Shown: positions 36,222-41,673 of the stretch, one piece after another
How the letters are laid out: each line of letters opens with the position of its first letter
Numbering within the stretch: position 1 is the first letter of the stretch
DNA from: Phycisphaerae bacterium
Lineage (GTDB): Bacteria > Planctomycetota > Phycisphaerae > Phycisphaerales > Phycisphaeraceae
Assembly: GCA_030432595.1 (NCBI GenBank)
Contig: JAUIGU010000034.1
Coordinates: forward strand, 1 to 41,673
Length of the DNA stretch: 41,673 bases
Direction: 5' to 3'
Notes under the pieces: generated by a model
Seen by the model: the letters and a program-made list of their open reading frames with translations, nothing else
Told to the model about the DNA's origin: nothing
The model's database searches: none
Translations under genes and position numbers: made by a program

Positions 36222-36290
36222 GAGCCGGGAGCGTGAGCGACCGGTCCTGCTGGCCGGGGCAGGCAGACCGGTCGCTCACGCTCCCGGCTC
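36222..36290. repeat. Perfect 25-bp inverted repeat
   Basis: Arms 36222-36246 and 36266-36290 are exact reverse complements, starting GAGCCGGGAGCG, with a 19-base GC-rich loop. No T-run follows on either side, so it is more a REP/BIME-like element than a terminator. It lies between divergent plsY and a small secreted protein. Confidence 0.93.
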
Positions 36291-36357
36291 CGATGGGCCA
36301 AAGTGTTGATCCGGGTGTTTCGTTGTCCCCGCGGTCTGGCGGGCGTATCATGCGGGC

Positions 36358-36567
36358 ATGCGAAACCTGCTGTTCCGAGCGAAGTTACGGCTGATCCGGG
36401 CGTGCCTGCTGACTCTGGGCGTGTTGCTGCCCGCCGAGGCGTGGGCGCAGCCGGTCAACGCGGCGCGTGAAGGGAACAGCTGGATCGGGCTGGTGGTGGC
36501 GGTCGTGCTGGCGTTGATCATCGCGGTGGTGAGCTTCATGAGCCCCAAGCGCGGGCACCAGGACTGA
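36358..36567 (+). CDS. Small membrane protein with signal peptide
   Basis: 69 residues. A signal segment (LIRACLLTLGVLLPAEAWAQ) is followed by a short loop and one membrane helix (WIGLVVAVVLALIIAVVSFM) that ends with SPKRGHQD. It is a single-pass protein with a short cytoplasmic tail. Not recognised beyond that. First of three small envelope genes in a row. Confidence 0.65.
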   Translation: MRNLLFRAKLRLIRACLLTLGVLLPAEAWAQPVNAAREGNSWIGLVVAVVLALIIAVVSFMSPKRGHQD

Positions 36568-36666
36568 GGCTTGTTTTTTAATGAAGAAGCGCGTCCGGCG
36601 GGTTTGGTCGGGCGTGTCGGGGCGGGGCGATTCGGGGCCGGTGTTCTTTTTTGAAGGAGTGTTGCC

Positions 36667-36963
36667 ATGACGGCCCGTTCTCTTGCGTTTCTGATCGTGG
36701 TCAACGCGGCGTTGCTGGCCGCGCTGTTTGTGATGCCCTCGGCGCCCCAGAAGGCCGAGGCCCAGTTCGGCGGGGGGCGTTCGTACACGCTGATCGCCGG
36801 CAACGTGACGGGGCGTGGGAGCCAGGCGGCGCTCTACGTCATCGACCTGAAGACGTCGCAGGTGCTGCCGATGTTCTTTAACGGGGCGAAGAACGAGTTC
36901 GAGCCCTTCGACGGCACGAACGTGGCGGACGACGCCTCGCGCGTCGGGCAGAGCCAGCGGTAA
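36667..36963 (+). CDS. Small secreted or anchored protein, paralogue of the next gene
   Basis: 98 residues. The N-terminal hydrophobic segment (SLAFLIVVNAALLAALFVMP) is followed by a small domain with YTLIAGNVTGRGSQAALYVI and DLKTSQVLPMFFN. The same layout (YxLxxxxxxGxxxxLYVxD, then a short strand) occurs in the next gene. AAGGAG lies 8 bases before the ATG. Probably a beta-hairpin-rich periplasmic domain. Function unknown. Confidence 0.7.
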   Translation: MTARSLAFLIVVNAALLAALFVMPSAPQKAEAQFGGGRSYTLIAGNVTGRGSQAALYVIDLKTSQVLPMFFNGAKNEFEPFDGTNVADDASRVGQSQR

Positions 36964-37032
36964 GCCGCGCGTTCTCTGTCTCGTGTTTGTTTCCCGCTTG
37001 ACCCGCCCCTCAGTTCTCATTGGAACCCCGAC

Positions 37033-37365
37033 ATGAACCGCATCCACACCGCCTGCTGGTGCCTGATCGCCTCGGCCATCGTGCTTTCGGCGATGCTCGT
37101 GACCCGCCTGTCCGACAACGTCCGCAACGACGCGGAGGCGTCGCTGGTCATCTCCCGCGACACCTACTCGCTCATGACCGCCAAGACGCGCGGCGACGAA
37201 GAGTCGCTGTTCATTCTCGACAACAGCTCGGGGATGCTGCTGGTCTACAACCTCAACGTCCAACGCGGCCGGATGGAACTCGCAAACGGCCTGCAACTCA
37301 ACGAGTACTTCGACCGCGTCAGTCGGGGCGGAGGCGGGGGCGGCGACGAGCGCCGCGGCCGCTGA
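37033..37365 (+). CDS. Small secreted or anchored protein, paralogue of the previous gene
   Basis: 110 residues with a hydrophobic N-terminal segment (ACWCLIASAIVLSAMLVTRL), then YSLMTAKTRGDEESLFILDN and SSGMLLVYNLN. These align by eye with the previous gene. The C-terminus is a Gly/Arg-rich tail (RGGGGGGDERRGR). Same strand, 69 bases after the previous stop. A terminator follows. Confidence 0.7.
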   Translation: MNRIHTACWCLIASAIVLSAMLVTRLSDNVRNDAEASLVISRDTYSLMTAKTRGDEESLFILDNSSGMLLVYNLNVQRGRMELANGLQLNEYFDRVSRGGGGGGDERRGR

Positions 37366-37408
37366 CCGCATTCCGGCTTCGAACGGCCGACCATTCACCG
37401 TGTCAACG

Positions 37409-37446
37409 AAAACGCCGCGCCCGGCAAGGGCGCGGCGTTGTTTTTC
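37409..37446. terminator. Bidirectional Rho-independent terminator
   Basis: A 12-bp perfect stem AACGCCGCGCCC (37411-37422) / GGGCGCGGCGTT (37428-37439) with a 5-base loop, then GTTTTT. It separates the small envelope genes (+) from the convergent membrane-protein gene (-). Confidence 0.92.
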
Positions 37447-37470
37447 GGTTTGGATGGGAGGCGAACCGCC

Positions 37471-38304
37471 TCAGCCGTTCCCGTTGCCCTCGGGCCGGGT
37501 CTCCTGGAGGATCAGCCCGATCGCGGCGGGCACGAACACCAGCAGGGGCACGACCAGGTGGCTGGCCTGCAGGCCGTCGCGGACGGCCGGCTGCCACGCG
37601 TCGACGCTCAGCAGCAGGGCCAGCACGCCGATCACCGCCAGCGTCGAGCCCGACACGGACGTGTACACCACGATCGAGAGCTTCCAGAGCACGAACGCGA
37701 GCATGCCGCAGATGATCAGCCCGATCAGGGCGCCGACCCAGTACATGCCCGGCTGCATCGCCGACGCCGCCCCGGTGCCCGGTTCGGCCGACATCTGCGC
37801 CGCCGTCTTGGCCACCCCCGCCCACAGGTTCGCGCCCAGGAACGCGCCGGCCAGGCCGCCCAGGATCGCCACCATGTATTTCATCAGCGGGAACGCGATG
37901 ACAAACAGCAACGCCCCCATGCAGCCCGCCACCACGAACGGCGCGCCCAGCATGTCCCCGAGCATGTAGCCGGCGAACAGCCCGATGAGCAGCGCCGTCG
38001 TCACCGTCGAAAACTTGTACCAGCGGTAGCCGTTGAACATGCACAGCAGCCCGACCGTAATGAAAACCACCGACCACACCAGTCCCAGCGACTGCAGCCC
38101 TTGGACCAGGTGCTCCGGGTCGGCCAGCGCGTCGCCGCGGCTGAAGATGGTCGACATGGACTCGAACAGGTTTTCGAGCTCGCCGAACATCGCGGCACCG
38201 GTGCCGCCGGGTGACGGGGTCGGCGTGGCCGGGACGGCGGGGGCCGCGGGCGCGGCTTGGGCCAGGGTCGGGACGAACGATCCGGACAGCGGCGATGCGG
38301 GCAT
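37471..38304 (-). CDS. Multi-pass membrane protein, DUF4203-like
   Basis: 277 residues. After a Pro/Ala-rich N-terminus (about 40 residues) and a short acidic helix, about seven helices follow: LVWSVVFITVGLLCMFNGYR, then TALLIGLFAGYMLGDM and GALLFVIAFPLMKYMVAILG. The GGLAGAFLGANLW repeats of small residues recall DUF4203/TMEM198-type membrane proteins. The start at 38304 is chosen over a frame with no family-like sequence. It lies 113 bases after the next gene on the same strand. Function unknown. Confidence 0.75.
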   Translation of the reverse strand: MPASPLSGSFVPTLAQAAPAAPAVPATPTPSPGGTGAAMFGELENLFESMSTIFSRGDALADPEHLVQGLQSLGLVWSVVFITVGLLCMFNGYRWYKFSTVTTALLIGLFAGYMLGDMLGAPFVVAGCMGALLFVIAFPLMKYMVAILGGLAGAFLGANLWAGVAKTAAQMSAEPGTGAASAMQPGMYWVGALIGLIICGMLAFVLWKLSIVVYTSVSGSTLAVIGVLALLLSVDAWQPAVRDGLQASHLVVPLLVFVPAAIGLILQETRPEGNGNG

Positions 38305-38417
38305 GGCGGGGCTCCGGGGACACGACAAGAACGACGCCGCCGCGGCAACACATCCCCAAGACGGCGTCCCCGTCGGCTCACGGCGCGTGGACCACGCGTC
38401 GACGCCGACCGACACCG

Positions 38418-39569
38418 TCAGTCATCGGATTTCTTCTTGAAGACCGTGCACTGAAGCAGCAGCCCGATCAGCGTTATCAGACCCACCGTCAGCAGCACCG
38501 CCCGAGGCGTGGTCGGCAGCCACGAACCGGCACCGACCTCGCCTTCCACGTCGCCCCCGCCGAAGCTCACGAACTTCGAAAGCAACGCCCCGCCCGTGAA
38601 GAACATCAACACCGACCCCACCAGCGCCGTCTGCACCGACGCCGCAAACTGCGGCAGGATCAGCCCCAGCAGCAGCCCCAGCACGCCGCCCAGCACCGCG
38701 CCGCCCATCACCGTTGTGCGTTGACGCCCGCCCAGGCCGTCCCACCACTGACCCAGCGCCGCCTTCTGCTCGGCCCACACCCCGCGCAACACCTCGAGGA
38801 ACGCCTTGGCGTGCTCGCTCGCCGCGGCCTTGAACTCGTCGCTCGTGAGGTCGGTCTTCAGGTCGCCGGTCAGGCTCTCGGCCACGGCCGGGTCCGACAT
38901 GATCTCCCGGCCGGCCTCCACCGCGGCGTCCCGCACGTCGTCCACCGCGTCCCGCAACGAAGCGGGCTCGATGGCTTCGTCGACGTTGCTGTTTTCGGCT
39001 GGGGCGGGCTCGTCCACCTCAACGTCGCTTTCAACATCTTCGGCGTCTTCCACCAACTCGGCCGCCGCGCCGCTGGGTTCGCTTTCAATGTCGGCGTCGC
39101 CGATCGCGGTGCCCGTCCAGATCAGCACCGCCGCGGGAATCACCGCCGCCAGCACCACGGCCGCCGTCAGCGCGATCCACAGCCGGTACAGCAGCAACGC
39201 CAGCAACGCCCCCGCGATCGCCCCGCCGACGCCCAGCGCGATCAGGAAGATGCCCCCGCCGCCGCCCGAGTTCGGAACACCCTCCGCCGCCGCGACATCG
39301 CCCGCCGCCTCCGCGCCGCCCGCACCTCCGGCCGCCGCGACGTCCGCCGCCACCGCCGCGCCCTCGGCCGTCCACGCCAGCGCGACCGACGTCAACGCCA
39401 GCCCGCCCAGCACAAACCCCGCCATCACCACGCCCGCCTTGGCCAGCTTCCCGCCCAGCAGCCACAGGATCAGCCCGATCAGGAACCCCACGCCCAGCGC
39501 GATCGCCCACGCCAGGGGCACCGCGTCGAGCACCTGCTGCACATCCGCATTGAACACGTCGGTGGGCAT
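38418..39569 (-). CDS. Ala/Gly-rich multi-pass membrane protein
   Basis: 383 residues. The N-terminal helices (LAWAIALGVGFLIGLILWLL, then LAKAGVVMAGFVLGGLALTS) resemble the small-residue helices of the neighbouring protein. A Gly/Ala loop, two more helices, an acidic soluble stretch (about 170-275, many Asp, Glu and Ala) and three C-terminal helices follow. It ends in KKKSDD. It may act with the downstream membrane protein; nothing shows how. Not recognised. Confidence 0.7.
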   Translation of the reverse strand: MPTDVFNADVQQVLDAVPLAWAIALGVGFLIGLILWLLGGKLAKAGVVMAGFVLGGLALTSVALAWTAEGAAVAADVAAAGGAGGAEAAGDVAAAEGVPNSGGGGGIFLIALGVGGAIAGALLALLLYRLWIALTAAVVLAAVIPAAVLIWTGTAIGDADIESEPSGAAAELVEDAEDVESDVEVDEPAPAENSNVDEAIEPASLRDAVDDVRDAAVEAGREIMSDPAVAESLTGDLKTDLTSDEFKAAASEHAKAFLEVLRGVWAEQKAALGQWWDGLGGRQRTTVMGGAVLGGVLGLLLGLILPQFAASVQTALVGSVLMFFTGGALLSKFVSFGGGDVEGEVGAGSWLPTTPRAVLLTVGLITLIGLLLQCTVFKKKSDD

Positions 39570-39641
39570 GACATCATCCTAATTCGCCGGGCGTTCCGCG
39601 TCTGCATCTTTGTGCGCAGCGGGTCGCCGGGCCGCAATCCT

Positions 39642-39797
39642 CCACCGCTGGGGGAGGTGGCCCGCGAAGCGGGTCGGAGGGGGTGCATGGGAAAATGCTG
39701 AAGGTGTGTCCGGTGATCCACGGGGCGTTCGGGTCAGCGCCAGGCTCTCAGACTTCGGCTTCCTGCACCCTCCCCCAACCCCTCCCGACGGGAGGGG
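39642..39797. repeat. GC-rich palindromic repeat upstream of pheA
   Basis: Stems: CCACC/GGTGG (39642-39660), CCCGC-GAA-GCGGG (39661-39673) and CCCCTCCC-GAC-GGGAGGGG (39779-39797). GGAGGGGGTGCA on the left can also pair with TGCACCCTCCCCC near 39764-39776. This type of GGGGAGGTGGCCCG sequence recurs in intergenic DNA of many bacteria. It fills the space before the pheA start. Confidence 0.8.
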
Positions 39798-39826
39798 AGT
39801 TCCCATCCCATTACAATCGCTCCGAC

Positions 39827-40945
39827 ATGTCCCAAGCCGACGACACCCAGCAGAAGCTCGCCCCGCTCCGTGCCCGCATCGACCAGCTCGACGCCCGGCT
39901 CGTCGCCTTGCTCAACGAGCGCGCCGCCGTCGTCGTCGAGGTCGGGCAGATCAAACGCGCCGGCGGCGAGGCCGTCCCCATCTACGCCCCCGACCGCGAG
40001 CACGCCGTCCTCGAGGCCGTCCGCAAACACAACCAGGGCCCGCTGCCCGACCGCTGCCTCGAAGCCATCTGGCGCGAGCTCATGTCCGGCAGCTTCGCCC
40101 TCGAACGACCGCTGCGCATCGGGTACCTCGGCCCGCCCGGGAGTTTCTCCCACCTCGCCGCGCAGCGAAAATTCGGCGCATCCGTCGAATACGACGAGCT
40201 CACCGACTTCCCCGCCATCTTCGACGCCGTCGCCCGCGGCCACGCCGACTACGGCCTCATCCCCATCGAGAACTCCACCCACGGCGGCGTCACCGCCTCG
40301 CTCGACTGCTTCCTCGACACCGAGGCCCGCATCTGCGCCGAGACGCTCGTCGCCATCCACCACAACCTGCTCTCGCGCATCCCGCTCGAGCAGATCAAGA
40401 AGGTCTACTCCCACCCGCAGGCGCTCGGGCAGTGCCGCAAATGGCTCGCGTCGCAACTGCCGCACGCCGAGCTTTGCGACGCGGCGAGCTCGTCCCAGGC
40501 GACCCAGATCGCCGCAAAGGAAACCGCCCAAGGCGGGGTGGGTGGCGCCGCCGCGATCGGCTCGACCTTGTCGTCACGTCTGTACGACGTCCCCATCCTC
40601 TTCGACAACATCGAAGACAACCCCAACAACACCACCCGCTTCTCCGTCATCGGCCGGCAGAGCCCCAAGCCCACCGGCGACGACAAGACCTCCATCGTCT
40701 TCACCACCGAGCACCGCGCCGGCGCCCTGACCGACGTGCTCAACGTCTTCCGCGACCACGACCTCAACCTCGCCCGCCTCGCCGAACGCCCCAGCCAGCG
40801 CGAGAACTGGACCTACTACTTCTTCATCGACCTGCTCGGCCACGCCGACGACGCCAAGGTCGCCGACGCCATCGCCGAGGCCCGCAAGCACTGCCTGCAA
40901 CTCACCGTGCTGGGCAGCTTCCCGCGGGCGACGGAAGTGTTGTAA
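39827..40945 (+). CDS. pheA: Bifunctional chorismate mutase/prephenate dehydratase (P-protein)
   Basis: 372 residues that turn chorismate to phenylpyruvate for phenylalanine. The AroQ-type mutase is at residues 1-95 (LRARIDQLDARLVALLNERA with IKRAGG). The dehydratase (about 100-275) has YLGPPGSFSHLAAQRKFG, then GLIPIENSTHGGVTASLD and NNTTRFSVIGRQ. The C-terminal ACT domain has HRAGALTDVLNVFRDHDLNL with the ligand-binding ERPSQRENWTYYFFID, so feedback inhibition by phenylalanine is likely. The ATG at 39827 gives the normal N-terminus. Confidence 0.96.
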   Translation: MSQADDTQQKLAPLRARIDQLDARLVALLNERAAVVVEVGQIKRAGGEAVPIYAPDREHAVLEAVRKHNQGPLPDRCLEAIWRELMSGSFALERPLRIGYLGPPGSFSHLAAQRKFGASVEYDELTDFPAIFDAVARGHADYGLIPIENSTHGGVTASLDCFLDTEARICAETLVAIHHNLLSRIPLEQIKKVYSHPQALGQCRKWLASQLPHAELCDAASSSQATQIAAKETAQGGVGGAAAIGSTLSSRLYDVPILFDNIEDNPNNTTRFSVIGRQSPKPTGDDKTSIVFTTEHRAGALTDVLNVFRDHDLNLARLAERPSQRENWTYYFFIDLLGHADDAKVADAIAEARKHCLQLTVLGSFPRATEVL

Positions 40946-40956
40946 ATTACCGCGGC

Positions 40957-41069
40957 GGCACGGGTATCCTGCCCGTGATTCCTGCGAAGCAGGAACCAAC
41001 CCCACCCTCTTGCGTACCACCCGGCAAGACTCGGCCTGATCGGCCGACCACAGGCAGGATGCCTGTGCC
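40957..41069. repeat. Nested palindromic repeat after pheA
   Basis: CACGGG/CCCGTG (40959-40977), TTCCTGC-GAA-GCAGGAA (40979-40995) and CACAGGC-AGGAT-GCCTGTG (41049-41067). The first and last also form an imperfect inverted pair (GGCACGGGTATCCTGCCCGTG-type). It may end pheA transcription, but no T-run is present. Confidence 0.8.
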
Positions 41070-41104
41070 ACTGATTAACCCCCGGCCCGTAACCGCTTAC
41101 AGAC

Positions 41105-41673
41105 ATGAACGATTCCGGACGCTCCCACTGGTACCGTGCCCTGGACCTTTCGCCGCGCAGTTACACCTGCGCCCACTGCGGCAACCTGGTCTCTTCCCAC
41201 GTCGGCTACCGCCGCGCCGCCCAACCCGACGGCACCGGCGCCCAGGTCGCCGGCGTCTACCTCTGCCCGCACTGCGACGAGCCGACCTACGCCGCGCCCG
41301 ACGGCAGCCTCACGCCCGGCCAGCCCGCGGGCGCGCCGGTGAGCCACCTGCCCGACGACGTCGCCGCCCTCTACGACGAGGCCCGCCGCGCCGCCGCCGC
41401 CAACTGCCCGACCGCCGCCGTCCTGCTCTGCCGCAAGCTGCTCATGTGCATCGCCGTCACCCAGGGCGCCGAGACCAACCGCCGGTTCATCAAGTACGTC
41501 GACTACCTCGACGAGCAGGGCTACATCCCGCCCAACGGCAAGCCCTGGGTCCAGCACATGCGCCGCAAGTCCAACGAGGCCAGCCACGAAATCAAGATCA
41601 TGGCCCCCGACGACGCAAACGAACTCATCCGCTTCGCCGAGATGCTCCTGCGCTTCGTCTACGAGTTCCCGAA
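41105..41673 (+). CDS. DUF4145-like zinc-finger protein, cut by the window edge
   Basis: 189 codons are visible with no stop. The N-terminus holds two pairs of zinc ligands, CAHCG (about residue 22) and CPHCD (about 54). The C-terminal part (ANCPTAAVLLCRKLLMCIAV, then PPNGKPWVQHMRRKSNEASH and EMLLRFVYEF) matches the helical DUF4145 pattern. Such domains are found alone or in restriction- and nuclease-linked proteins. The ATG at 41105 lies 35 bases after the preceding repeat. Confidence 0.8.
   Translation, partial: MNDSGRSHWYRALDLSPRSYTCAHCGNLVSSHVGYRRAAQPDGTGAQVAGVYLCPHCDEPTYAAPDGSLTPGQPAGAPVSHLPDDVAALYDEARRAAAANCPTAAVLLCRKLLMCIAVTQGAETNRRFIKYVDYLDEQGYIPPNGKPWVQHMRRKSNEASHEIKIMAPDDANELIRFAEMLLRFVYEFP

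Overview
This 41.7-kb window is chromosomal DNA from a high-GC, flagellated, Gram-negative-type bacterium. The best guess is a planctomycete of the Phycisphaerae group. This is an inference from several things together: the high GC; a eukaryote-like glutamine synthetase II; small zinc-ribbon membrane proteins with a CGYDL motif; many small secreted or membrane proteins of unknown function; and abundant palindromic intergenic repeats. No 16S gene is present to confirm it.

Layout. Positions 326-5021 (+) hold a large membrane protein, an ABC ATPase and a secreted coiled-coil protein. A bidirectional terminator separates these from glutamine synthetase II (-), which has a foldable leader that covers its ribosome binding site. 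Positions 6354-21543 (-) form one long flagellar locus, read right to left: flgN-like chaperone, soluble histidine kinase, sigma-54 response regulator, flgB, flgC, fliE, fliF, fliG, fliH, fliI, fliJ, motE/ylxF-like, fliK, flgD, an unknown small gene, flgE, flbD. It builds the rod, MS ring and switch, export ATPase complex and hook. A candidate -24/-12 promoter lies just before flgB, directly downstream of the NtrC-type regulator, so the upstream regulatory genes probably switch on the structural genes. Two small unknown genes (+) follow, then the phosphate uptake operon pstS-pstC-pstA-pstB (-), with a Pho-box-like direct repeat upstream and a strong hairpin between pstS and pstC.

Positions 27581-41673 are mixed housekeeping and unknown genes: a HEAT-repeat lipoprotein, a highly structured non-coding stretch (28.8-29.2 kb), tRNA-Ser(CGA) with its terminator, a rhodanese, a sugar epimerase, a tandem-ACT protein, a membrane glycosyltransferase, gpmI, plsY, three small envelope proteins, two large Ala/Gly-rich membrane proteins, pheA, and a truncated DUF4145-like gene at the right edge.

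The most unusual signal is not a gene. Intergenic spaces carry degenerate tandem repeats with a period of exactly 7, 8 or 9 bp. Several are arranged as two inverted arms able to fold into long hairpins. They abut start codons that lack a Shine-Dalgarno sequence, supply the stop codon of flgD and encode the tail of PlsY. A second class, GC-rich perfect palindromes, occurs between genes and once in frame inside gpmI. No CRISPR array, transposase, integrase, prophage or recognisable defence system was seen.
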